A DNA stretch of 8,712 nt, from contig JAGHUU010000117.1 in NCBI GenBank assembly GCA_018064695.1, positions 1 to 8,712 of the forward strand, in the 5' to 3' direction. Position 1 is the stretch's first letter. Each line of letters opens with the position of its first letter. The position numbers and the translations under genes were made by a program. This stretch comes from Candidatus Blautia equi. GTDB lineage: Bacteria > Bacillota > Clostridia > Lachnospirales > Lachnospiraceae. The notes under the pieces are model-generated. The model worked only from the letters and a program-made list of their open reading frames with translations. It had not been told where the DNA came from and searched no databases. Positions 1 to 5,152 of this stretch are shown here, piece by piece.

Positions 1-465
1 AAGAATGTCCATCTTATTGATGAATGCCATACGTGGTACGTTATATGTGTCAGCCTGACGCCATACGTTCTCAGACTGTGGCTCAACACCACCCTTTGCA
101 CAGAAGACGCCGACAGCGCCGTCAAGTACACGCAGAGAACGCTCAACCTCTACAGTGAAGTCTACGTGTCCTGGGGTATCGATGATGTTGATACGATGCT
201 CCAGAGCACCTGCTTTTGGTTTGCAGTTTTCTTCAAGTGTCCAGTGACATGTTGTAGCAGCTGAAGTGATTGTGATACCACGCTCCTGCTCCTGCTCCAT
301 CCAGTCCATGGTAGCGGTACCTTCATGGGTATCACCAATCTTGTAGTTGACACCAGTATAGTAAAGAATACGTTCTGTCAGAGTTGTTTTACCAGCATCG
401 ATATGAGCCATAATACCAATATTTCTGGTTCGCTCGAGTGGATACTCTCTTCCTTCTTTAGCCAA
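1..465 (-). CDS. fusA: Translation elongation factor G, N-terminal 155 residues (cut by window edge)
   Basis: EF-G is the cytosolic GTPase that drives ribosomal translocation and, with RRF, ribosome recycling. The visible part is the start of the G domain. G1 P-loop AHIDAGKTT is at residues 20-28, the switch I region RGITIT at 62-67, G3 DTPGHVDF at 96-103 and G4 NKMD at 150-153, all intact. An insertion around residues 77-90 (LEENCKPKAGALEH), between switch I and G3, is longer than in E. coli and fits Lachnospiraceae-type EF-G as I remember it. The start is a TTG at 465-463. It is chosen because AAGGAGG sits 8 nt upstream and the protein begins with the expected MAKEGREYPLERTRNIGI. It lies 20 nt after rpsG and is the third gene of the str operon. 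The remaining three quarters, and probably tuf, lie beyond the window. Confidence 0.97.
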   Translation of the reverse strand, partial: MAKEGREYPLERTRNIGIMAHIDAGKTTLTERILYYTGVNYKIGDTHEGTATMDWMEQEQERGITITSAATTCHWTLEENCKPKAGALEHRINIIDTPGHVDFTVEVERSLRVLDGAVGVFCAKGGVEPQSENVWRQADTYNVPRMAFINKMDIL

Positions 466-473
466 TGTCTTTT

Positions 474-480
474 CCTCCTT
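474..480 (-). promoter_or_regulatory. Shine-Dalgarno site that fixes the fusA TTG start
   Basis: AAGGAGG lies in the 20-nt rpsG-fusA gap, 8 nt before the TTG at 465-463. No in-frame ATG is available nearby, so this near-perfect anti-16S match is the main evidence for a TTG start. Confidence 0.85.
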
Positions 481-485
481 GATGA

Positions 486-956
486 TTAGAAGCGATAGTG
501 AGCAAATGCTTTATTTGCCTCAGCCATCTTATGCATGTCTTCTTTTCTCTTAACGGATGCACCAGTGTTGTTGATTGCATCCAGAATCTCGTTCGCAAGT
601 CTTTCTTCCATGGTCTTCTCGCCTCTCTTGCGGGAGAACATGGTTAACCAGCGAAGTCCTAATGCCTGACGTCTGTCAGCTCTTACCTCGATCGGAACCT
701 GGTAAGTAGCACCACCGATACGTCTAGCTTTTACTTCAAGAAGTGGCATGATGTTGTTCATAGCCTCTTCGAATGCTTCAAGAGCTGGTTTTCCAGATTT
801 CTCTTCTACTCTGGCAAATGCGCCGTATACAATTTTCTGAGCTACACCTTTCTTACCATCTAACATAATGTTATTGACAAGTTTGGTAACCACTTTGCTA
901 TTGTACATTGGGTCTGCCAGAACTTCTCTTTTCTGAGTATGTCCTTTACGTGGCAC
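486..956 (-). CDS. rpsG: 30S ribosomal protein S7
   Basis: S7 is the primary assembly protein of the 30S head. It binds the 3' major domain of 16S rRNA and contacts the E-site tRNA. The product is 156 residues, the usual bacterial length, and begins (M)PRKGHTQKREVLADPMYNSK. Conserved blocks include KARRIGGATYQVP, RRQALGLRWL and the C-terminal AHYRF. The reading frame stays open upstream to an ATG at 992, adding 12 residues. I prefer the GTG at 956-954 because AAGGAGG is 8 nt upstream and S7 proteins start with M-P-R. Second gene of the str operon: it follows rpsL after an unusually long 218-nt spacer and precedes fusA by 20 nt. In E. coli S7 is the autogenous repressor of this operon; whether that holds here is unknown. 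Confidence 0.98.
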   Translation of the reverse strand: MPRKGHTQKREVLADPMYNSKVVTKLVNNIMLDGKKGVAQKIVYGAFARVEEKSGKPALEAFEEAMNNIMPLLEVKARRIGGATYQVPIEVRADRRQALGLRWLTMFSRKRGEKTMEERLANEILDAINNTGASVKRKEDMHKMAEANKAFAHYRF

Positions 957-964
957 GTTGCTTC

Positions 965-971
965 CCTCCTT
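965..971 (-). promoter_or_regulatory. Shine-Dalgarno site that fixes the rpsG GTG start
   Basis: AAGGAGG lies 8 nt upstream of the GTG at 956-954. It falls inside the longer open frame that begins with ATG at 992, so it argues for the shorter, standard-length S7. A small hairpin (980-992: ATGAT, 3-nt loop, ATCAT) sits just upstream and could modulate access. Confidence 0.8.
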
Positions 972-1084
972 AATCAATAATGATTCTATCATCGGTACTC
1001 ACGCAGTAAACTACATGTTCGCACTGGTAATGGTCCTATATTTAACCCGCAACCGACAGGGTATATGGAATACCGTACAAAATA

Positions 1085-1113
1085 TCTATAGTCTCCGTCA
1101 TTTCAATTTCCAA
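1085..1113 (-). promoter_or_regulatory. Possible weak internal promoter in the rpsL-rpsG spacer
   Basis: On the minus strand TTGGAA (1113-1108) and TATAGA (1090-1085) are separated by exactly 17 nt. Each matches the sigma-A consensus at 4 of 6 positions. It could give rpsG and fusA some transcription independent of rpsL. The match is modest and could be chance in an AT-rich spacer. Confidence 0.3.
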
Positions 1114-1157
1114 TGATACTTTACTTAAAGTCTTCTTTCTTTCTGAAAGAAGTATCA
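1114..1157 (-). promoter_or_regulatory. Compact three-way-junction RNA fold in the rpsL-rpsG spacer (candidate translational control element)
   Basis: Read on the minus strand, an outer stem TGAT/ATCA (1157-1154 with 1117-1114) encloses two adjacent hairpins. The first is CTTCTTTC / AGAAA loop / GAAAGAAG (1152-1132). The second is ACTTT / AAGT loop / AAAGT (1131-1118). Almost no base is left unpaired between helices. An alternative fold pairs TGATACTT (1157-1150) directly with AAGTATCA (1121-1114), so the element could switch. There is no U-tract after it, so it is not an intrinsic terminator. A further small hairpin, GGTAT/ATACC (1060-1074), lies downstream. The location matches where E. coli S7 binds its str mRNA, but the sequence gives no proof of S7 binding. 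Confidence 0.4.
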
Positions 1158-1174
1158 GTTTTTGAAAAACCGAA

Positions 1175-1594
1175 TTATTTTTTAACTTTAGGTCTCTTAG
1201 CTCCGTATTTGGAACGAGCCTGTTTTCTGTTAGCGACACCTGCAGTATCAAGAGTACCACGGATGATGTGGTATCTGGTACCTGGTAAGTCTTTTACTCT
1301 TCCTCCACGGATAAGTACAACGCTATGCTCCTGAAGGTTGTGTCCCTCACCTGGGATGTAGCTTGTTACTTCGATACCGTTGGAAAGACGAACTCTGGCG
1401 ATTTTTCTAAGAGCGGAGTTAGGCTTCTTAGGGGTTGCAGTTTTAACTGCGGTACAAACGCCACGTTTCTGTGGAGCAGACTGTGCTACTGCTTTCTTTC
1501 TCAGAGAGTTAAATGTTTTCTGAAGAGCTGGTGCAGTGGATTTTTTCTCAGCGGTCTGACGTCCTTTTCTTACTAACTGGTTAAATGTTGGCAT
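1175..1594 (-). CDS. rpsL: 30S ribosomal protein S12
   Basis: S12 lies at the decoding centre of the 30S subunit and influences tRNA selection accuracy. The protein is 139 residues, the Gram-positive length: the N-terminal extension (residues about 12-40, rich in Lys, Ala and Ser) precedes PQKRGVCT, whereas E. coli S12 has 124. The two lysines at which streptomycin-resistance substitutions cluster are both wild type: K56 in TPKKPNS (E. coli K42) and K101 in GGRVKDLPG (E. coli K87). The methylthiolation-site Asp is present as D102. The ATG at 1594-1592 is preceded by GGGAGGTGA. An out-of-frame ATG 5 nt upstream (1599-1597) is not used by any long frame. First gene of the str operon, under the consensus promoter at 1701-1729 with a leader of about 100 nt. 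Confidence 0.98.
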   Translation of the reverse strand: MPTFNQLVRKGRQTAEKKSTAPALQKTFNSLRKKAVAQSAPQKRGVCTAVKTATPKKPNSALRKIARVRLSNGIEVTSYIPGEGHNLQEHSVVLIRGGRVKDLPGTRYHIIRGTLDTAGVANRKQARSKYGAKRPKVKK

Positions 1595-1661
1595 TCCATT
1601 TCACCTCCCGATTTATTCTCCATGATTTCATGGGGTTGCGCGGTTGCTATTGTCAAATTTT

Positions 1662-1695
1662 GGCGTACAAAAAGAAGCGTTTTCTTTCGCACGCC
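1662..1695 (-). promoter_or_regulatory. Predicted 5'-terminal stem-loop of the str operon mRNA
   Basis: From the promoter geometry, transcription should begin near 1694. The transcript there starts GGCGTGCGAAAGAA (1695-1682), which pairs with TTCTTTTTGTACGCC (1676-1662). This gives 14 base pairs, including two G-U pairs, with one bulged U (1673) and a 5-nt AACGC loop. The hairpin therefore sits at the very 5' end. No U-tract follows, so it is not a terminator. 5'-terminal hairpins are known to protect mRNAs from 5'-dependent decay; that role is inferred here. A second short inverted repeat, CCATGA-TT-TCATGG (1620-1633), lies nearer the rpsL start. Confidence 0.5.
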
Positions 1696-1700
1696 CGATT

Positions 1701-1729
1701 ATTATATCCTCTTATAAACCCTCTGTCAA
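1701..1729 (-). promoter_or_regulatory. Perfect sigma-A consensus promoter of the str operon (rpsL-rpsG-fusA)
   Basis: On the minus strand TTGACA (1729-1724) and TATAAT (1706-1701) are both exact consensus with an ideal 17-nt spacer. It points at rpsL, whose start lies about 100 nt downstream of the predicted start site near 1694. The DNA immediately upstream of the -35 is very AT-rich. This shows that the str genes do not depend on read-through from rpoBC here. Confidence 0.93.
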
Positions 1730-1740
1730 GCAATTAACAA

Positions 1741-1765
1741 CAGATTTTTTAACAAAAATTTAATT
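1741..1765 (-). promoter_or_regulatory. AT-rich UP-element-like tract upstream of the str promoter
   Basis: The minus strand reads roughly AATTAAATTTTTGTTAAAAA across about -47 to -71 relative to the predicted start site. These phased A- and T-tracts are of the kind that bind the alpha subunit C-terminal domain. No other feature explains this stretch between the two divergent promoters. Confidence 0.45.
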
Positions 1766-1805
1766 ATTTCTAGCATTTTATTCATCCCGATTTCTTCCTG
1801 ATGCA

Positions 1806-1834
1806 TTGCTTTTTCGCAGTTCCTTCCATATAAT
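1806..1834 (+). promoter_or_regulatory. Probable sigma-A promoter of the serine hydrolase gene
   Basis: TATAAT (1829-1834) is an exact -10. A weak -35, TTGCTT (1806-1811, 3 of 6), lies 17 nt upstream. The predicted start site, near 1841, leaves a leader of about 43 nt before the ATG at 1884. The promoter is divergent from the str promoter, with the two -35 boxes about 76 bp apart. The weak -35 suggests low or activator-dependent expression. Confidence 0.6.
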
Positions 1835-1855
1835 AGAATCTATATTATATAGGAA
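1824..1855 (+). repeat. Interrupted palindrome overlapping the hydrolase -10 region
   Basis: The core is a perfect odd-centred palindrome, ATAGA-A-TCTAT (1833-1843). After a 2-nt bulge (1844-1845), ATATA (1828-1832) pairs with TATAT (1846-1850). After one further bulge, TTCC (1824-1827) pairs with GGAA (1852-1855). It covers both the -10 and the predicted start site. That placement suits an operator, though AT-rich DNA gives such symmetry by chance fairly often. Confidence 0.4.
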
Positions 1856-1883
1856 GAAACTCTTTCAGATCACGGAGGTCTTT

Positions 1884-3044
1884 ATGAAACAAAAATCAAA
1901 AAAACGCTTTCCAACCCGTTCACAGGTCTTTATAGTATTGCTTCTCATTGCGCTTACGGCAGTCTCCACGCTGGCAGCCGCCTCCACCAAAAAGGTATCC
2001 GATCTTCGTACCCAGGTTATGGCACTGAATACCGACGTTGCTCTGATGCTTTCAGAAAAGGAAGAATTAGCGCAGGAAAATGAAGCCTTAAGATCCAGCC
2101 TTCCCGACGAACGTTTTTCTGCTCTCTTCAAAAAGATCCAGACACTGGAAGAAAGCGATCTGCTCTCTCTGGAGGAATATATTGATCAGCTGTTAAACCC
2201 TGCAGAAGAACCGGATATCGAGGATATTGAGGACATCTCCTCCGATGACGAGGAAGATCCTTCCATCCCATCCGAAACCGATGACGATTTCCTCTCTGAA
2301 ACACCCGGCGACAGCCCTTATGCACCGGAGCTTCGCTCCATGCTTCCTGAAGGAAACGGTTCCTGGTCTGTCTATACCTGCAATCTCACCGACAGGGAGA
2401 TCACTTCCATTGACAGCCACCGCATGCAGGCGGCCAGCCTCATCAAGCTTTACATCATGGGCGCTGTCTATGCCGATTACGATGATCTCTGCGCAAGATA
2501 CGGTACAAGTACAATAGAGGATCTTCTCTATCCTATGATCACCGTCAGCGATAACGATGCCTCCAACAAACTGGTGGAATACCTTGGCCACGGCGATACC
2601 AGTACCGGTATGGCCATCGTCAATTTCTTCTGTCAGAGCCACGGCTTTAAGGATTCCCACATGGGACGCCTGCTGCTGCACAGCAATGAATACGATGACA
2701 ACTACACCTCCGTTAACGACTGCGGACGTTTCCTCACCGCCGTTTACGAGGGCGCATCCGGTCAGGGAAACACCCTTCTTGCCCACCCGGATTCCATGTA
2801 CCGTCTCCTGAAGCTCCAGAACAGACAGCACAAGATCCCGGCCAACCTCCCGGCCACCGTCCATGCAGCCAACAAGACCGGCGAGCTTGCGGATGTGGAA
2901 AACGACGCCGCCATCCTCTATCACGACGCCGATGGAAACGACCTGATCATCTGCTTCATGTCAGAGTACCTCTCCGCAGTGGGAAGTGCCCAGAGCAGAA
3001 TTGCCGAGATCTCCCGCTCCGTTTACGATCACTACAATCCGTAA
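1884..3044 (+). CDS. Membrane-anchored serine hydrolase of the class A beta-lactamase fold (penicillin-recognising)
   Basis: The product is 386 residues. A basic N-terminus precedes one hydrophobic segment (about 15-33), either a membrane anchor or a signal peptide with a possible cleavage site near AAA-S. A coiled-coil-like stretch (36-73) and a very acidic, Asp/Glu/Ser/Pro-rich linker (106-144) follow. The catalytic domain (about 145-386) has SLIK (Ser185, Lys188), SDN (222-224) and KTG (331-333), the three active-site signatures of serine beta-lactamases and penicillin-binding proteins. I see no WEPELN-type omega loop: the region before NYTS (273-276) lacks a clear equivalent of the general base Glu166. 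A peptidase, esterase or penicillin-binding role is therefore likelier than efficient beta-lactam hydrolysis. The ATG at 1884 is preferred because GGAGG lies 5 nt upstream. An upstream in-frame TTG at 1806 lies in the promoter. The gene stands alone, divergent from rpsL and convergent with the kinase cassette. Confidence 0.85.
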   Translation: MKQKSKKRFPTRSQVFIVLLLIALTAVSTLAAASTKKVSDLRTQVMALNTDVALMLSEKEELAQENEALRSSLPDERFSALFKKIQTLEESDLLSLEEYIDQLLNPAEEPDIEDIEDISSDDEEDPSIPSETDDDFLSETPGDSPYAPELRSMLPEGNGSWSVYTCNLTDREITSIDSHRMQAASLIKLYIMGAVYADYDDLCARYGTSTIEDLLYPMITVSDNDASNKLVEYLGHGDTSTGMAIVNFFCQSHGFKDSHMGRLLLHSNEYDDNYTSVNDCGRFLTAVYEGASGQGNTLLAHPDSMYRLLKLQNRQHKIPANLPATVHAANKTGELADVENDAAILYHDADGNDLIICFMSEYLSAVGSAQSRIAEISRSVYDHYNP

Positions 3045-3056
3045 TTTCAGACATAC

Positions 3057-3097
3057 AAAAGAAACCCGTCGATCAAACTCGACGGGGTTTCTTTTTT
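3057..3097. terminator. Bidirectional intrinsic terminator between two convergent genes
   Basis: GAAACCCGTCGA (3061-3072) pairs with TCGACGGGGTTTC (3079-3091) across a 6-nt loop, with one bulged G. On the plus strand the stem runs into TTTTTT, ending transcription of the hydrolase gene. On the minus strand the AAAA at 3057-3060 becomes a U-tract that ends the kinase-phosphatase-unknown transcript. It occupies nearly all of the 59-nt gap. Confidence 0.93.
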
Positions 3098-3103
3098 CAC
3101 ATT

Positions 3104-4333
3104 TTATTCGTCATCAGAATCCTCATAGGACATCTCCCAGATATCTGCGAAAACTGCCAGCGGGCAATCTGTCAGCAGACACATAAGAAGAAAGCACTCA
3201 TATGGATTTACAATGTAGATCTCACTCATGCCGCATTTCTGCAGAACCTCCTGAATCTCCTCCAGGAAATGATGATAGCGGTTGTATGGATCATCATCCT
3301 GCATCTCCTGAGAGATGATAAAAAACTGGAGGGTGATGAGGTCAAATCGCTCCACCGGAAGCTTATGGTTCAGGATACTGGTGATCCTCTGGCGGCTGAA
3401 TCTCTTCTGGCTGAAATGCTTTGCCAGAATAGAGGCAGACATCTTCTTCAGGTTTCCCATCTGATTTACAGGGATACCGCTGCAGATGACCTTTTCCACA
3501 TCCGCCGGGGTGATATCATCGGCTGTCCAGATCTTCTTTGGATTTTTCTCATTCTCATCCTGCTGATACATGGATGCAATGATCTCCTTCGTGTGCTGAA
3601 GCAGACGAAGACATTCCTGAAAAGCCTGACTCTCCTCCGACATAGGATCGTCCGCACCTACCTTCAGGTAGGCCAGATACTGAAAAAGCTTCTCATCGGA
3701 ATCCAGGCAGAGCCCGCCGGAATAAACCTTAAAAGCATCTTTATAATTCTTATTTGGATCCAGTTCCATATATCTGGTCTTATATTCCTCGGCCTTGGAG
3801 TAACCGTACTGTTTGAAGAAGCAGTACCAGTAAATAACCTCCTCCGGGCTGTGGAAATCAAAATCCTGCTCGCGGAGCACCTTGGTAAGGAACTCTGAAA
3901 CATCCTCCGGGGTCATGCGAAGACCAAAGCCCAGAAGAAATACCGTCTCCCTCTTTACCGATGCCTGGGTAAGCCAGTTATTGATGAGGGATGAAAGCTT
4001 TGTGGATGTCGGATTCATGGATTTTGGTGTGTAGGTTTCTTTAAAAGACTCCGTAACGATCTCTTTATACACTTCCTGCGGAACCTCATAAAAAGGCTCC
4101 TCCAGTCCTGCTCTCTCATAGATATAACGCTTCAGATAATCGCCAAAGGAAACCAGCTCTATCTCTTTATAGAGATAGTTAAAAATGACATCTGCATCCT
4201 CATCCTCGAACTGATCCAATCGCACTACCTGCCTGAAACGCTGGGCTGCACGCCTGGTGAACTCAAATTCTTCCACTGAGTCAAAGGCCATTGTCTGCTC
4301 AAAGTCCAGCTCCCGCATACTATTCTGTTTCAT
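3104..4333 (-). CDS. Unrecognised 409-residue helical cytosolic protein, third gene of the kinase cassette
   Basis: I do not recognise a named family. The protein has no signal peptide or membrane segment, looks all-helical, and has acidic ends (residues 7-24, and SYEDSDDE at the C-terminus). Two regions look alike. Residues about 112-190 contain a hydrophobic helix (TVFLLGFGLRM) then HSPEEVIYWYCFF (161-173). Residues about 312-405 contain LITLQFFIISQEM then VNPYECFLLMCLL (375-387). The segment at 125-150 (short helix, LGFGLRMTPEDVSEFL) recalls the C-terminal part of degenerate XRE-like regulators found in Clostridia, but I see no convincing DNA-binding helix-turn-helix. The ATG at 4333-4331 has AGGAG 9 nt upstream, inside the end of the phosphatase gene whose stop is only 3 nt away, so translation is probably coupled. 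Position suggests a substrate, adaptor or effector of the kinase. That is inference. Confidence 0.85.
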   Translation of the reverse strand: MKQNSMRELDFEQTMAFDSVEEFEFTRRAAQRFRQVVRLDQFEDEDADVIFNYLYKEIELVSFGDYLKRYIYERAGLEEPFYEVPQEVYKEIVTESFKETYTPKSMNPTSTKLSSLINNWLTQASVKRETVFLLGFGLRMTPEDVSEFLTKVLREQDFDFHSPEEVIYWYCFFKQYGYSKAEEYKTRYMELDPNKNYKDAFKVYSGGLCLDSDEKLFQYLAYLKVGADDPMSEESQAFQECLRLLQHTKEIIASMYQQDENEKNPKKIWTADDITPADVEKVICSGIPVNQMGNLKKMSASILAKHFSQKRFSRQRITSILNHKLPVERFDLITLQFFIISQEMQDDDPYNRYHHFLEEIQEVLQKCGMSEIYIVNPYECFLLMCLLTDCPLAVFADIWEMSYEDSDDE

Positions 4334-4336
4334 AAA

Positions 4337-5152
4337 TTAACGCTCCTGCCCCTTTTTCCTTCCAAACAGGCCGGAAAACCAGCCTCTTTTTTCTTCCTTC
4401 GCTTCAATGAGGATCAGTGTGATATTATCACGTCCCCCGTTCTCCAGAGAACAGTCAAGAATCCTCTCTGCGATAGTCTTCATATCATTTTCTTCTGCCA
4501 TCAGAGATGCGATTTCCTCCTCTGACAGCATATCCGTTACCCCATCGGAGCAAATCAGATAACGCGATCCTTCTGTTAAATTCATACTGCACGTGGTGGG
4601 CTCAAGAACCATATGGTCCTCAGGGATTCCCACATACTGCAGCAGCGGCGGTTTTCCATAGATCCTTCTTCGGAACACATGATCCTCTGAAAGCATCTTT
4701 AGATTTCCGTCCTTCCATTCATAAATTCTACTGTCTCCCAGGTTGCAGGCATAGGCTGTTTTCTGGTCAAAGACCATCATAGCCGCCGTGCATCCCATGG
4801 TATATATCTTATTATCCTTTGCATAATCGCAAACAGACTTGTTCATGGCATTGCAAAGATCCAGCCAGAATTCTTTGGACCCTTTTTCCGGAAAGCGCTT
4901 GTAGTCATTATACCACTTTCCGCAGCTTTGTGCAGACAAATATGCGGCTATCTCTCCGCAGCTTTCTCCGCCCATGCCATCAAACACGCCAAACATGAGC
5001 TTGTCGTTTTCTGTTCCGCTTGCGCTTATTACGCCGTCTGTTCCCTGATTTTCCGATGGGAGGAAATCTCCTGCGCACCAGAAATTGTCTTCATTGTTTG
5101 ACCGGACTTTACCTGTATGGGAGACCACTGCATAATTCAAATTAATAGCCAT
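4337..5152 (-). CDS. PP2C-family (PPM) Ser/Thr protein phosphatase
   Basis: This is a metal-dependent phosphatase expected to remove phosphate from Ser/Thr residues of the adjacent kinase and its targets, like Bacillus PrpC or mycobacterial PstP. At 271 residues it is a complete catalytic domain. Visible motifs are RSNNEDNF (17-24), DGMGGE (58-63), GCTAAM (120-125), LGDSRIY (138-144), CSDGVTDML (201-209) and GGRDNITLI (239-247). The metal-binding aspartates D22, D58, D203 and D242 are present. There is no transmembrane segment, but the last 17 residues (KRGWFSGLFGRKKGQER) are basic with Trp/Phe/Leu and could lie on the membrane. The ATG at 5152 overlaps the end of the kinase gene by 11 nt, with an AGGAAGG-like site upstream, indicating translational coupling and balanced production of both enzymes. 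Confidence 0.96.
   Translation of the reverse strand: MAINLNYAVVSHTGKVRSNNEDNFWCAGDFLPSENQGTDGVISASGTENDKLMFGVFDGMGGESCGEIAAYLSAQSCGKWYNDYKRFPEKGSKEFWLDLCNAMNKSVCDYAKDNKIYTMGCTAAMMVFDQKTAYACNLGDSRIYEWKDGNLKMLSEDHVFRRRIYGKPPLLQYVGIPEDHMVLEPTTCSMNLTEGSRYLICSDGVTDMLSEEEIASLMAEENDMKTIAERILDCSLENGGRDNITLILIEAKEEKRGWFSGLFGRKKGQER

Noticed and set aside
162..353. A 63-codon minus-strand frame near the left edge
   Set aside because: It overlaps the fusA G domain in another frame; fusA motifs are continuous in the true frame.
1042..1260. A minus-strand 72-codon frame running out of rpsL into the rpsL-rpsG spacer
   Set aside because: It starts inside rpsL in another frame, has no ribosome binding site of note and its sequence resembles no protein I know; chance extension.
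1175..1594. Possible streptomycin-resistance changes in S12
   Set aside because: Both key lysines (K56 and K101, equivalent to E. coli K42 and K87) are wild type.
1628..1656. A second TTGACA on the minus strand (1656-1651) in the rpsL leader
   Set aside because: At 17 nt downstream the sequence is CCATGA, not a -10 box, so it is not a promoter despite the perfect -35.
1806..1883. A 26-residue N-terminal extension of the hydrolase from a TTG at 1806
   Set aside because: The TTG lies within the predicted -35 box, upstream of the transcription start; GGAGG sits 5 nt before the ATG at 1884, after which a typical basic-plus-hydrophobic N-terminus begins.
2193..2924. A 243-codon minus-strand frame opposite the hydrolase gene
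   Set aside because: Antisense shadow of a GC-richer coding region; the sense frame carries SxxK, SDN and KTG motifs and a good ribosome binding site.
3269..3898. A 209-codon plus-strand frame opposite the unknown protein gene
   Set aside because: Antisense shadow; Leu/Ile-rich because the sense strand is Glu/Lys/Asp-rich. The minus-strand frame has a ribosome binding site and operon spacing.
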